Source: Candidatus Coproplasma excrementavium
Lineage (GTDB): Bacteria; Bacillota; Clostridia; Christensenellales; Borkfalkiaceae
Direction of reading: 5' to 3'
Length of the DNA stretch: 47,901 bases
Assembly (NCBI GenBank): GCA_018715195.1
Contig: DVMA01000026.1
Coordinates: 1 to 47,901, forward strand
Shown here in pieces: positions 1 through 8,763 of the stretch (position 1 is its first letter; each line of letters opens with the position of its first letter). The position numbers were made by a program, and so were the translations under genes. The notes under the pieces are model-generated. The model made no database searches. It was not told where the DNA came from and saw nothing but the letters and a program-made list of their open reading frames with translations.

Positions 1-40
1 TGATATATTTTAAGTTTTTGAATTGATTAAAATGCGGTTG

Positions 41-58
41 TTGGCATATATTGCCGCA
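41..58. repeat. Dispersed intergenic palindrome, copy 1
   Basis: GGCATATATTGCC core flanked by GCGG/CCGC-like arms, just beyond the stop codon of the DUF1461 gene. It belongs to the TTGCGGCATAT family described in the findings. Seen by eye; family membership is inferred. Confidence 0.5.
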
Positions 59-62
59 CTCT

Positions 63-815
63 TTAACGGTATCTTGCGCGAATGTTTTTTTCGCTGAGTT
101 TTTTCTGTAACAGACAGTCGGCCGTAATTGCCGCCGCTGAAAAGAAAATCAGCCCCGCACCTATGAATACGGCACAGTTCATAAAGAATTGTTCGGGCAT
201 TACCGTTATAATTTCGTCCGTGTACGGGTTGAACATCCAGTTGTCCTTGCCGGGGAAGAGTACGGCATGGAATATTTCGAATGCTCTGTCAAAATTTATG
301 GAGATAAGGCCGCCCAAAATAATGGGAATAACTATCGCCGCAATGGCCGACCAGAATGCAAATGAGTGTCCGGCAACATTTTTCAGCGTTATGATTTTTG
401 TAAAATGGAGGGCAACTATGCCGCAAATAACGCCAAAACTTACGCCCGCAATCACAAGGTCAAGCACAAACAAAAACTTGCAGTCGGCAAAGTGCGCGGC
501 GCCCTCTTCGGAAAATCTGAACACGCCTGCGCCGAACTGCCTGCCCGGCAGAAGAAGGTAGTCAAGTATTTCATCGTACGCCGCCTTGATTTCTGCATAT
601 GTGTGCCCGCTTGCCTGTTCAAGGTGCAGCGTGTCAATCTGAATATAGTAAAACCAGCGGTTTATTATCGGCAGACTTATCGAAAAGGAAAGAAGAAATA
701 AAAATGCCGCTGCTACTGCAATCACTGTTGCGACTATGCTTACAATTTGTTTTGCCCTGCAATTTCCTCCGCGCCAGGTGGAGGTGTCTGCGGCGCGCGT
801 GCCATATCTTTTCAT
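63..815 (-). CDS. DUF1461 (TIGR01906-type) integral membrane protein
   Basis: A 250-residue protein with about four membrane segments (roughly residues 27-49, 117-138, 154-172 and 213-235). Between the third and fourth lies the signature stretch with FHAVLFPGKDNWMFNP followed by a proline-glutamate-phenylalanine patch, which matches the DUF1461/TIGR01906 family of clostridial and lactobacillar membrane proteins. The function of that family is not known. Its ATG overlaps the stop codon of the upstream membrane gene by four bases (ATGA), so the two are translationally coupled and probably cotranscribed. Family call from recognised motif; function unknown. Confidence 0.75.
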   Translation of the reverse strand: MKRYGTRAADTSTWRGGNCRAKQIVSIVATVIAVAAAFLFLLSFSISLPIINRWFYYIQIDTLHLEQASGHTYAEIKAAYDEILDYLLLPGRQFGAGVFRFSEEGAAHFADCKFLFVLDLVIAGVSFGVICGIVALHFTKIITLKNVAGHSFAFWSAIAAIVIPIILGGLISINFDRAFEIFHAVLFPGKDNWMFNPYTDEIITVMPEQFFMNCAVFIGAGLIFFSAAAITADCLLQKKLSEKNIRARYR

Positions 816-1522
816 AAAATCTCCTTTTTATGCGTAAGCGGCACGGAGAGTGCCAGCAGTATCTGCGAAGGAATATAAAACAGCCATATTAAAATATTCA
901 CCGCGTAAAGAGCGCCTGAAGAAATGCGTATGCCTGCCATATATCCCGAGTTGAGTCCCACGCAGATATCGCATCCCATAAACAGTATCAGCCCTGCAAA
1001 AAAGAGTATGTTTTTTACTCCGCCGCGCGTCGATATCAGCGCTTCCGCGGCGTTTAATGCAAGGTTCGTAAAGTAGAATGCGGCAAGAATGATAAGCGCG
1101 GTTTCACCCTGGAAAGCAGTAGCCGCAATGGCGCATACAATGACGGAGAGCGCCGCGCGTACGGACAGGGCAATCGCTGAATATTTTTTATTCTTTCTGA
1201 AAAGTTGTATGCGGGCGCAGTAAATTAGCTGTGCCGCGGCAAAAAACACAAGCGATACCTCGAAATATTTTTCAAGCAGTATCATAAATAAGTCGGCTAT
1301 CGTGGTGCATACAAAAGCGCACAGAACAATGGTCTTGTCCGTTCCGCCGCGCAGTGTGACCATTGTGAATATAAGGCACAGCGGCACCGTTAAAAATTCT
1401 ATCGGGCGCACGGCGTCATATTCGCGTACGGCATTCAGCGCGGTGGTGGCAATCAGTACGGCAAGCGCAACGGCGCCGAACGATATATATGAAATGAGGT
1501 TGAGCTTTTGTTCGTACTTCAT
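812..1522 (-). CDS. Multi-spanning membrane protein, possibly YhhN/TMEM86-like
   Basis: A 236-residue, very hydrophobic protein with about eight predicted membrane helices and short loops. Conserved-looking acidic positions sit inside helices (TIADLFMILLE near residue 75 and MGCDICVGLNSGY near residue 190), a pattern reminiscent of the YhhN/TMEM86 lysoplasmalogenase family, but the match is weak and I would not rely on it. It is the first gene of a two-gene minus-strand operon with the DUF1461 protein, overlapping it by four bases. No clear Shine-Dalgarno is visible before the ATG at 1522. Confidence 0.6.
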   Translation of the reverse strand: MKYEQKLNLISYISFGAVALAVLIATTALNAVREYDAVRPIEFLTVPLCLIFTMVTLRGGTDKTIVLCAFVCTTIADLFMILLEKYFEVSLVFFAAAQLIYCARIQLFRKNKKYSAIALSVRAALSVIVCAIAATAFQGETALIILAAFYFTNLALNAAEALISTRGGVKNILFFAGLILFMGCDICVGLNSGYMAGIRISSGALYAVNILIWLFYIPSQILLALSVPLTHKKEIL

Positions 1523-1650
1523 AAAACAAGTTTACCCAAACGCTGAAAAAAACGCAAGCATATTGCAAAAATAAATTCGGCGGCAAAAATATTATTCAAA
1601 ATTTTACAAATTGTTTGCAAATTTGTGCATACTTTTTTACTCCCGCTTAT

Positions 1651-1656
1651 TATAAT
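1651..1656 (+). promoter_or_regulatory. -10 box of the ATPase leader
   Basis: TATAAT in an A/T-rich context; no good -35 is visible at 17 bases upstream. Transcription would start near 1663 and enter the structured leader. Confidence 0.5.
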
Positions 1657-1662
1657 ATACTT

Positions 1663-1838
1663 GTAAGCAGAGGGAAATCTGCTGCAAAGTTCTTAAGGTG
1701 CCGCGGAAAAGCGGGCAATAAGAGGGGGACCGGTGCTTTCACGAAAAAATTGTTTGCCTGGCAAATATTTTTTTGTGAGAGTGCTCAAGTCAATCTGAAT
1801 GTTTAACGGACGGAAGTTTTTTCCGTCCTTTTTTTATG
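1663..1838 (+). ncRNA. Candidate structured 5' leader (possible riboswitch) of the P-type ATPase gene
   Basis: The stretch folds by eye into several helices: GCAGA/TCTGC at its start, CCGC/GCGG near 1700, and a long arm in which GTGCTTTCAC (about 1733) pairs over ten positions with GTGAGAGTGC (about 1777), with A-tract/T-tract and TTTGC/GCAAA pairing inside. It ends in an intrinsic terminator about 200 bases before the ATPase start codon. A leader of folded domain plus terminator is the architecture of a transcriptional riboswitch. A GGGGGACC patch recalls one half of the ydaO (c-di-AMP) element, but the second half is not found, so no known class is assigned. Confidence 0.45.
1808..1835 (+). 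terminator. Intrinsic terminator ending the ATPase leader
   Basis: GGACGGAA pairs with TTCCGTCC over eight bases around a five-base loop and is followed by seven Ts. It lies between promoter and coding region, so it is likely an attenuator rather than the end of an operon. Confidence 0.75.
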
Positions 1839-2042
1839 TTGCCGGCTTTAAATGCAGAAGCGGGACTGCCTTGAAAGGCGCGCCCTGCACCGTTTTATGC
1901 TCCGCACTTTTTATGTGGCTGAAATTGTATAACTTAAAGTCGCATAAGTCTGTCCGCATACAAACGCCGTCTGCCGAATATCTATATATAACGGAAAAAG
2001 GCGGGCCTGTACCGCCGTTATTTTGCGGAAGGGGTATGACGG

Positions 2043-4661
2043 ATGGAAAATTTTTTTTGTGACAGCGGCGGTCAGGTGCTTAAACGGCTGAACTCCTCGC
2101 CTATCGGACTGACATCGGCCGAGGCGGCGGAAAGGCTGAAAAAGTTTGGCCCGAACGCGCTCGAACAGCAGAAAAAGAGCGGCTTTATAAAGCTGTTTCT
2201 CTCCCAGTTCAAGGACGTAATGACAATACTGCTGATAGCGGCCGCGGCGGTTACGGCGGTAATTGCCTTTCTTTCGGGCGACAAGCATGACCTTACCGAT
2301 ACGTTCATAATACTTTTTATAATATTTATGAATGCGGCTGTTGGTACGCTTCAGCAGTACCGCGCCGACCGTGCCATAGAAAATCTGAAAAAACTTTCTG
2401 TTTGTACGGTAAAGTGTATAAGGGACGGGCGCGACTGCTCGGTGGAGAGCGAAAATCTCGTTCCGGGTGACATTATTTCGCTTGAAGAGGGCGACGTTGT
2501 CCCCGCCGACTGCCGCATTTTGACGTGCGCCGCGCTCAAGTGCGATGAGAGCGCGCTCACCGGCGAAAGCGTGGGCGAAATAAAGTCGTCGCGGGATATA
2601 TGCGGTGAAAATGTGCCGCTCGCCGCGCAGAATAATATGTTGTTTTCCTCCTCCAGCGTGCTCAGCGGTACGGCTACGGCCGTGGTCTGCACTACGGGAA
2701 TGAATACCGAAATAGGTAAAATTGCCGCAATGCTCTCTCAGTCAAAAACCGTACCCACGCCGCTGGAAAAGAGTCTGGATAAACTGGGCAAATTCATTAC
2801 GGCGTTTGTGCTTGGCGTGACTGCCGTAATCTTTATTCTCTCGCTTGTAGTGGGCAAGGAGGGCATAGTCCGCAATTTCATGACGGCGGTAGCTATCGCC
2901 GTTGCCGCCATTCCCGAGGGGTTGCCCGCCGTAGTTACCATAATAATGGCTATGGGCGTCCAGCGTATGAGCAAAAAGCATGTCATAATCCGCCGACTCA
3001 AATCGGTGGAGACGCTTGGCGGGTGCAACTTTGTGTGTACCGATAAAACGGGCACGCTCACCGAAAACAGAATGCGCGTTGCGGAGGTCAGTTGTACATT
3101 GTCCGCGCGGCAGCTGATGCTTGACTGCATGCACGCGTGCGTGAACGTGAGAGGGGAAAACGGCTCATTCAGCGGCGACCCCACCGAAGTTGCCGTAAAG
3201 GAATATGCCGCGGCGCAGATGGAAAAATATTCCTTCCGCCGCACGGCCGAAATTCCCTTTTCCTCCGAACGCCGAATGATGACGGTAGGCGTTACGGACG
3301 GAAGGCAAAGTTTCTCCTTTTCCAAGGGTGCGCCCGACGTGCTTGTGGAACGCTGTCGCTTTTACATGGATGAAGGCGGCGTGCGCCGTATGACCAAAGC
3401 CGATAAAGACCGCATACTATCCCTGAATGACGATATGAGCGACCGTGCTCTGCGCGTGCTGGCGTTCGCCTTCTGCGATGGTGCTCCTGCCGAAAACGGA
3501 CTTGTATATCTGGGCCTCTGCGGAATGAAAGACGGGCTTAAGCGTGGCGTAAAACAGGCCGTGGAGGAGTGCAGCCGTGCGGGCATTACAACGGTTATGA
3601 TAACCGGCGACCACAGCCGCACCGCTCTTGCAATAGCCTCTCAGGCGGGCATATCCCGCAACGGAAAGGCGCTTACGGGCTCGGATATAGACAGAATGAC
3701 TCCTTCGCAGCTGAGGGAGGCGGTTAAGGACTGCACGGTATTTGCGCGCGTCACTCCGCGCCATAAAAACGCCATAGTCACTGCCTTGCGCGAAAACGGC
3801 GGGGTGGTTGCAATGACGGGCGACGGCGTAAACGATGCCCCGGGCATAAAAAATGCCGATATAGGCATAGCCATGGGCTCGGGTACGGAAGTTACAAAAA
3901 ACGCCGCGGATATGGTGATAACGGACGACAACTTCACTACAATTGTCTCCGCCGTGCGCGAGGGCAGGCGCATATTCTCCAACATAAAAAAGACTATATG
4001 CTTTTTCCTTGCCACCAACCTTGCGGAAGTGCTTGCCATTCTCATAGCTTCGCTGGCGTTTTCGGGCGTGGAATTTCTGCGCTCCACGCAACTGTTGTGG
4101 ATAAACCTCATAACCGACAGCTTTCCCGTGCTTGCGCTCGGCTGCGAGCGCGCGGACGACTATGCTATGTCGCGACCTCCGCAACGTGCTGAAAAGGCGC
4201 TGTTTTCCAGGCTTTCAATCTTTACCGTGCTGTTTTTCGGACTGTACATAACGGCCATAACCGTGGGCGTTTTTGTAATTGCCCTGCATATATGGGGCAA
4301 CGAAGTTGCAAGTACGCTGACTTTTCTCACCATTTCCTTTGCGGAGCTGTTCCACGCGTTCAATATCCGTTCAGAGAGGGCGTCTGCATTCAGGGGACTG
4401 TTTACAAACAAGGTGCTGATTGCAACCGTTGCGGCGGGCGTGGTGGTAAACGTGCTTCTGTGCGTGGTGCCGTGGCTTTCCTCGGCGTTTTCGCTTGCGG
4501 CCCTTACACCCGTTCAATGGGCCATAGTGGCGGGTCTTTCGCTCTCCGTGGTGCTGGTTGGCGAAATTTATAAACTTGTGCTTAAAATTTGTTCACGCAA
4601 AAGAAGGGTAAGAACCCGCCGTCTGTTCTTCGTAAGAATGAGCCGCGCAAAGAGCAGATAA
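2043..4661 (+). CDS. P-type cation-transporting ATPase, P2A (Ca2+) class
   Basis: An 872-residue ion pump with the full P-type signature: TGES actuator loop at residues 173-176, the PEGLP motif in helix M4 at 291-295, phosphorylated aspartate D334 in DKTGTLTE, and the hinge TGDGVNDAP at 592-600. The N-terminal cation_ATPase_N region is present, two helices lie near residues 55-105, and the C-terminal helices M5-M10 occupy about 650-860. PEGLP and the overall length fit SERCA-like calcium or calcium/manganese pumps exporting Ca2+ from the cytoplasm; the exact ion cannot be read from the sequence. GGAAGGGG lies before the ATG. It is preceded by a structured leader with a terminator, suggesting ion- or signal-dependent control. 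Confidence 0.93.
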   Translation: MENFFCDSGGQVLKRLNSSPIGLTSAEAAERLKKFGPNALEQQKKSGFIKLFLSQFKDVMTILLIAAAAVTAVIAFLSGDKHDLTDTFIILFIIFMNAAVGTLQQYRADRAIENLKKLSVCTVKCIRDGRDCSVESENLVPGDIISLEEGDVVPADCRILTCAALKCDESALTGESVGEIKSSRDICGENVPLAAQNNMLFSSSSVLSGTATAVVCTTGMNTEIGKIAAMLSQSKTVPTPLEKSLDKLGKFITAFVLGVTAVIFILSLVVGKEGIVRNFMTAVAIAVAAIPEGLPAVVTIIMAMGVQRMSKKHVIIRRLKSVETLGGCNFVCTDKTGTLTENRMRVAEVSCTLSARQLMLDCMHACVNVRGENGSFSGDPTEVAVKEYAAAQMEKYSFRRTAEIPFSSERRMMTVGVTDGRQSFSFSKGAPDVLVERCRFYMDEGGVRRMTKADKDRILSLNDDMSDRALRVLAFAFCDGAPAENGLVYLGLCGMKDGLKRGVKQAVEECSRAGITTVMITGDHSRTALAIASQAGISRNGKALTGSDIDRMTPSQLREAVKDCTVFARVTPRHKNAIVTALRENGGVVAMTGDGVNDAPGIKNADIGIAMGSGTEVTKNAADMVITDDNFTTIVSAVREGRRIFSNIKKTICFFLATNLAEVLAILIASLAFSGVEFLRSTQLLWINLITDSFPVLALGCERADDYAMSRPPQRAEKALFSRLSIFTVLFFGLYITAITVGVFVIALHIWGNEVASTLTFLTISFAELFHAFNIRSERASAFRGLFTNKVLIATVAAGVVVNVLLCVVPWLSSAFSLAALTPVQWAIVAGLSLSVVLVGEIYKLVLKICSRKRRVRTRRLFFVRMSRAKSR

Positions 4662-4758
4662 AGACCATTTTCTGAAACCTGTCTGCTTTTGTATTTATGA
4701 GGAGAAGGTTACGGCGCGTTCTGTTTCTTTTTGCGGAAAACGGGCAAAAAAATAAAAT

Positions 4759-4768
4759 TTGCTATAAT
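4759..4768 (+). promoter_or_regulatory. Extended -10 promoter for the malic enzyme gene
   Basis: TGCTATAAT matches an extended -10 (TGnTATAAT); no clear -35. It lies about 70 bases before the start codon. Confidence 0.5.
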
Positions 4769-4835
4769 GTTTTACAAAACCGCGCAAAAGTGATAAAATA
4801 TATACGTAAAGTTGATAAGCAACAGGAGATTTACT

Positions 4836-6005
4836 ATGAATTACAGACTGGAATCGCTTAAAAAGCACAAGGAATGGCACGGCAAAATTGAAACTAAAGT
4901 GCGCGTTCCCGTGGACAGCAGAGAGGCGCTTTCGCTTGCATATACGCCCGGCGTCGCCGAACCCTGCCTTGCCATAAAGGATGACCCCGAAAAGAGCTTT
5001 GAACTTACCCGCAGGTGGAACACCGTTCCCGTAATCACGGACGGTACGGCCGTGCTCGGTCTGGGCGATATAGGCCCCGTTGCAGGCATGCCCGTAATGG
5101 AGGGCAAATGCGCGCTGTTCAAGGCCTACGGTGATGTGGACGCGTTTCCTATCTGTATAGCATCCAAGGATGTGGACGAAATAGTAAATACCATAAAGCT
5201 CATTTCGGGTTCCTTCGGCGGAATCAACCTTGAAGATATCTCCGCTCCCAGGTGCTTTGAAATCGAGACCAGACTTAAAAGGGAGCTGGATATTCCCGTA
5301 TTCCACGACGACCAGCACGGCACGGCCGTAGTTATGGCTGCGGCGCTTATAAATGCTGCAAAGGTCGTTGAAAAGGAACTTGGCGAACTTAAAATTGTTA
5401 TAAACGGTGCGGGCGCGGCAGGCGTTGCCATTGCCAAGTACCTTTTAAAACTCGGCGTTGCCGATATAATTCTGTGCGACAAGTTTGGCACCATTTACGA
5501 TGGCGCCGAGGGCATGAACGAGGCGCAGTCCTCCATGGCAAAAGTCACCAATAAATCGGGCGTCAAGGGTCTGCTTGCCGATGCAATGAAGGGCGCGGAC
5601 GTGTTTATAGGCGTTTCCGCTCCCAACTGCGTCAGCCAGGATATGGTAAAGAGCATGGCTCCGAGGGCGATTGTGTTCAGTTGTGCTAATCCCGTTCCCG
5701 AAATTTCACGCAAGGCCGCTTTGGAGGCGGGCGCTGCGGTTGTAGGCACTGGCTCTACTGAGTTCCCTAACCAGATAAACAACGTGCTCGTATTCCCCGG
5801 TCTGTTCCGCGGCGCACTCGATGTGCGTGCCCGCGACATCAACTATGAAATGATGATTGCTGCGTCGTACGCCATTGCGGGCTATGTGGGTGACGAACTC
5901 TCCGCCGACCACATTCTGCCCTTTGCATACGATAAGGGCGCGCACGAGGCGGTTGCCCAGGCGGTAGCCGTTGCTGCGGCTAAGTCGGGCATGGCAAGAA
6001 AGTAA
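4836..6005 (+). CDS. NAD(P)-dependent malic enzyme
   Basis: A 389-residue enzyme that oxidatively decarboxylates malate to pyruvate. It shows the bacterial malic enzyme motifs in order: [12 protein letters not shown] near residue 33, [15 protein letters not shown] near 67, [11 protein letters not shown] near 132, FHDDQHGTA near 156, and the nucleotide-binding [10 protein letters not shown] near 190. Length equals the small single-domain bacterial type (YtsJ/MaeB catalytic part), without a phosphotransacetylase extension. The start at 4836 is chosen because CAGGAGAT precedes it; an upstream TTG in frame has no such site. It stands alone between a promoter and a strong bidirectional terminator. 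Confidence 0.95.
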   Translation: MNYRLESLKKHKEWHGKIETKVRVPVDSREALSLAYTPGVAEPCLAIKDDPEKSFELTRRWNTVPVITDGTAVLGLGDIGPVAGMPVMEGKCALFKAYGDVDAFPICIASKDVDEIVNTIKLISGSFGGINLEDISAPRCFEIETRLKRELDIPVFHDDQHGTAVVMAAALINAAKVVEKELGELKIVINGAGAAGVAIAKYLLKLGVADIILCDKFGTIYDGAEGMNEAQSSMAKVTNKSGVKGLLADAMKGADVFIGVSAPNCVSQDMVKSMAPRAIVFSCANPVPEISRKAALEAGAAVVGTGSTEFPNQINNVLVFPGLFRGALDVRARDINYEMMIAASYAIAGYVGDELSADHILPFAYDKGAHEAVAQAVAVAAAKSGMARK

Positions 6006-6041
6006 AAACAATAAAAAGTCCGCAAAAGTAAACAAAAAAAA

Positions 6042-6076
6042 GTCCGCAAAGATTAAACTTTGCGGACAATTTTTTT
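6042..6076. terminator. Bidirectional terminator between malic enzyme and SGNH hydrolase
   Basis: GTCCGCAAAG pairs with CTTTGCGGAC over ten bases, loop ATTAAA, Ts on the plus side and an A-run upstream that serves the minus strand. A second GTCCGCAAAAG copy occurs at about 6018, which could pair alternatively. Confidence 0.85.
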
Positions 6077-6683
6077 ATATGAGGTGTTTTCTTATTGCCT
6101 TTATCGCCGTATCGGCAATCAGGCGGGAACCGCGGTGGGTGGGGTGTACGCCGTCCACGGAATATTCGGTGTAGTGTATGGACTCTGCAAGTCCGTTGAA
6201 CATTTCGTCGTAGGCCACAAACTCATCGGCAATTTCCACGGCAATGCGATGGATAATTTCCAGTTCCTTGTTGAAAAGCGGTCTTAAGCGCAGTTTGTCG
6301 GGTGCGGGCAGAAGGAAGGGTTCAAGGCAGATAAGCGTTATGCCTGCGTCCTTAATCTTCTGCAAAAGCTCGCGGAAGTCACTTTCAAACTGCTTTAAGT
6401 CCAGTTCCCTGTCCATGGTGAACTGATGTATTGCGTTGTTTACGCCTATCATAACCACGGCCACATCGGGCTTTAAATCAATCACGTCGGACTGAACTCT
6501 GTTTAAAACGTCCTTAACTTCATTTCCGCTTATACCCTTGTTGATAAGCTCTATATCCATGTCGGGGTAGATGGGGCGGAGCTTGTCGGCAAGAATTTTT
6601 ACATATCCGTTGCCAAGCGAATTTTCGTCCTTTCTGTCGCGCTCGCAATCAGTAATCGAGTCGCCAATGAAAACAACTTTCAT
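6075..6683 (-). CDS. SGNH/GDSL-family hydrolase (lipase/esterase)
   Basis: A 202-residue protein with the four SGNH blocks: GDSIT with nucleophile Ser9, the block II glycine in KGISGNEVKD, GVNN in block III, and DGVHPT with the catalytic Asp/His pair near the C terminus. This family hydrolyses esters of lipids, acyl-CoA or acetylated sugars; the substrate here is not evident. No signal peptide is seen, so it is probably cytoplasmic. The ATG at 6683 is preceded by GGGAG, whereas the longer frame would need a TTG at 6707. It is convergent with the malic enzyme gene. Confidence 0.88.
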   Translation of the reverse strand: MKVVFIGDSITDCERDRKDENSLGNGYVKILADKLRPIYPDMDIELINKGISGNEVKDVLNRVQSDVIDLKPDVAVVMIGVNNAIHQFTMDRELDLKQFESDFRELLQKIKDAGITLICLEPFLLPAPDKLRLRPLFNKELEIIHRIAVEIADEFVAYDEMFNGLAESIHYTEYSVDGVHPTHRGSRLIADTAIKAIRKHLI

Positions 6684-6877
6684 TTTTCTCCCTTTTTTAG
6701 GTGGCAAGTATTTTTGTAATGCCGCGTAAAAATTATTACATAATTATTTTACCACAGCGTTTCTTTCATTGCAAGCGCAAGTCTGAAAATAATGCAAAAT
6801 TTTTGTTAGCTAATTTTCAGCGTGGACGTGTTTATAGCAACATTTTAACAGTTTCGATGCAAGTACTTTTTTTAAAG

Positions 6878-6906
6878 TTGATTTTTTTTTGCCTCCGTGT
6901 TACAAT
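6878..6906 (+). promoter_or_regulatory. Sigma-70-type promoter for the DUF2798 gene
   Basis: TTGATT at 6878-6883, exactly 17 bases, then TACAAT at 6901-6906. Predicted start near 6913 gives a leader of about 130 nt. Confidence 0.7.
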
Positions 6907-6962
6907 ATATATACCTTAAAGGGAAAAGACTGAAATAAACACACGGGTATAAATTGGAAACG

Positions 6963-7022
6963 CAACACCGCGGCTTTTTTTCGCGGCGACAACGAACAAC
7001 ACTCAGCGGTGTTGTTTTTTTT
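6963..7022 (+). promoter_or_regulatory. Candidate attenuator with mutually exclusive hairpins
   Basis: CAACACCGC at 6963-6971 can pair perfectly with GCGGTGTTG at 7006-7014. The same 3' segment can instead pair with AACAACAC at 6995-7002, forming an eight-base stem followed by a T-run (terminator). A CCGCG/CGCGG hairpin lies between. This is the logic of an anti-terminator/terminator switch just before the DUF2798 ribosome binding site. Confidence 0.55.
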
Positions 7023-7041
7023 ATGTCTTAAAGGAGTATGT

Positions 7042-7575
7042 ATGCCTAAAAATTTATTTCAGGAAATTATCTTTACGCTGATAATGGTAGTGGTAATGGT
7101 GTACGCCATGGTGTGCTACAACATTGCGCTCGACTTCGGCGTGCTCAACAACACGGTGTTCGTTGCGGCATTCTCCGAGCTGTGGTATATGGGGCTCATC
7201 GCGTTCGCGTTTGAACTCTTCATCGTAGGCTCCATTGCCAAAAAACTTGCGTTCCGCATAATTGACCCTTCAAAGCACGCGCCCATTATAGTAACGCTTG
7301 CAATCTCTGCAATAACGGTATGCTTCATGTGCCCCATAATGAGCCTTATGGCTACGCTGATTATAAAGCAGCCCGCCGCGGCAGACTTCTTTGCAACGTG
7401 GGTACAGACAACGGCGTTCAACTTCCCCATGGCTTTCTGCTGGCAGATATTCTATGCGGGTCCTCTAGTAAGACTTATCTTCCGCGCAATCTTTGTATAT
7501 CCCAAGCAGTGGAAGGAGAAGAAAAAGGCCAAGGCCGCACAGCTTGCCGAAGGCGAAAAGTCTGAAAATAAATAA
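7042..7575 (+). CDS. DUF2798 family four-helix membrane protein
   Basis: A 177-residue protein with four hydrophobic segments (about residues 7-30, 45-67, 80-105 and 120-150) and a lysine-rich hydrophilic tail. The repeated pattern of two similar helix pairs and the NFPMAF/M..V.. helix ends fit DUF2798, a family of unknown role. Start at 7042 follows AAAGGAG; an in-frame start at 7009 lies inside the terminator stem and is rejected. It is a single-gene unit with its own promoter, switch-like leader and strong terminator. Confidence 0.75.
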   Translation: MPKNLFQEIIFTLIMVVVMVYAMVCYNIALDFGVLNNTVFVAAFSELWYMGLIAFAFELFIVGSIAKKLAFRIIDPSKHAPIIVTLAISAITVCFMCPIMSLMATLIIKQPAAADFFATWVQTTAFNFPMAFCWQIFYAGPLVRLIFRAIFVYPKQWKEKKKAKAAQLAEGEKSENK

Positions 7576-7592
7576 TCAGAATAAATATTTTT

Positions 7593-7628
7593 GTTGCCGC
7601 GGAAAGGTTTTTCCGCGGCAACATTTTT
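7593..7628 (+). terminator. Terminator of the DUF2798 gene
   Basis: GTTGCCGCGGAAA pairs with TTTCCGCGGCAAC, loop GGTT, followed by ATTTTT. Confidence 0.88.
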
Positions 7629-7663
7629 AAAAGCGGCGCGCCAAATACCGGCGCGCCGCTTTT
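7629..7663. terminator. Second, bidirectional terminator hairpin
   Basis: AAAAGCGGCGCGCC pairs with GGCGCGCCGCTTTT over fourteen bases around a seven-base loop. The symmetrical A and T ends suit it to stop the minus-strand HAD gene as well. Confidence 0.75.
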
Positions 7664-7684
7664 CCGTTTATACTTTATTTGACC

Positions 7685-7700
7685 GGCACATATGCCGCAA
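7685..7700 (-). repeat. Dispersed intergenic palindrome, copy 2
   Basis: GGCACATATGCCGCAA, abutting the stop codon of the HAD gene. Same family as copies at 30278 and 11551. Confidence 0.6.
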
Positions 7701-8582
7701 TTATTGCATATTTTCCCGCATTTCTGCAAGGTCTTCCACGTGCTTTTCTTCCAGCTTTTCGTAGGCGGCCGTCTTTATGATTATTGCCCTGAGCAGTCTG
7801 TCCAGCTCGCCGCCCTCGGTGTAGTCTGCGGGGGCAAAGTAGCGTATGCGGTTGTTTTTGAGCAGGTTGTAAACCTTGCTTTTTTTTCTGTTTTCGGGGT
7901 CGTATACGCCTATCGCGTGCCCGCCCGAGGCCGTTACCAGTTTCATGCAGGGTATGTCGGTGTCGCTGTCGCCTATATATACCATATTTCTCAGCGGCAC
8001 GCGCAGTTTTTCGGGCGGAATGTATTCGTTTACGCCCTCGTGGTCGTTTATGTCAAGACAGCCCTTTTCAATTCTGAACAGAAACTGCGTCTTGTTTGTG
8101 TAATTTATCGCCTGCGCGGGCCATACGGGAACGCCGTCCTCGTCATAGCAGAATGCGCTTGCATATATCTTTCTGAATTTGCCTGCAATGGCAGTACCTT
8201 CAATCATCTCTTTAAGTCCCGAGGAGATGACATAGTGTTCAACGCATATTCCGCGCTCTTTTGCAAATTCGTCTATGCGGTCAAACCAGCTTTCAACGCC
8301 GTTGTACAGCCTTATCTTTGCACCGTATTCGTTGAGCGCGCCGCGCGTTACGTAAAATTTGCCCTTTGCCCGCTTTACCATATTCAGCATATATGCAAGG
8401 TTCATATCCATATCGTTCTGCACGGCAAGCGCGTTGGACTGCTGCCAGAATTCTTTGACGTCAACGCCTACGGACTGTATAAATCCCTGCGCCTGCATAT
8501 CGTCGGGCGTAAGCGTGCGGTCAAAGTCGTAGCACACGGCAAGTACAGGCGTTGCGCCCTTTTTTAATCTTTCATACTGCAT
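7701..8582 (-). CDS. HAD-superfamily hydrolase (phosphatase)
   Basis: A 293-residue protein with the HAD motifs: nucleophile Asp19 and acid/base Asp21 in DFDRTLT, motif II Ser in VISSG near residue 109, and motif IV GDSDTDIPC near residue 213. The large, mainly helical cap between motifs I and II resembles the phosphoserine phosphatase-like branch (HAD_like family seen as a stand-alone protein in clostridia). Substrate unknown. GAGGTG lies before the ATG, and a TATAAT on the minus strand at 8605-8600 gives a very short 5' leader. Single gene, convergent with DUF2798. Confidence 0.82.
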   Translation of the reverse strand: MQYERLKKGATPVLAVCYDFDRTLTPDDMQAQGFIQSVGVDVKEFWQQSNALAVQNDMDMNLAYMLNMVKRAKGKFYVTRGALNEYGAKIRLYNGVESWFDRIDEFAKERGICVEHYVISSGLKEMIEGTAIAGKFRKIYASAFCYDEDGVPVWPAQAINYTNKTQFLFRIEKGCLDINDHEGVNEYIPPEKLRVPLRNMVYIGDSDTDIPCMKLVTASGGHAIGVYDPENRKKSKVYNLLKNNRIRYFAPADYTEGGELDRLLRAIIIKTAAYEKLEEKHVEDLAEMRENMQ

Positions 8583-8692
8583 TGTAGCACCTCATAATCA
8601 TTATACCGCGCCGCGGAACGGGCGGAGGAGGCAGTTTTTAATATAAGTCATTCATTCAAAATGATTTCAGAACGGCAAAAATTGCAATTGAC

Positions 8693-8709
8693 GGGGATAT
8701 ATGCCGCAA
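8693..8709 (-). repeat. Dispersed intergenic palindrome, copy 3
   Basis: GGGGATATATGCCGCAA, in the gap between the HAD and lipoprotein genes. Confidence 0.5.
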
Positions 8710-8763
8710 CTGATTAAATTAACGGGCGCGGCTGACTGCTGAAACGGCCGTGCCCTGACTGGT

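Noticed and set aside
1663-1838. Known riboswitch class (ydaO or yybP-ykoY) before the ATPase
   Set aside because: Only a GGGGGACC patch fits ydaO and its second half is missing; the manganese element's GGGGAGTAG core is not found. Left as an unassigned structured leader.
1799-2062. An 87-codon frame between the leader terminator and the ATPase gene
   Set aside because: It starts inside the terminator hairpin, has no ribosome binding site and no recognisable protein features.
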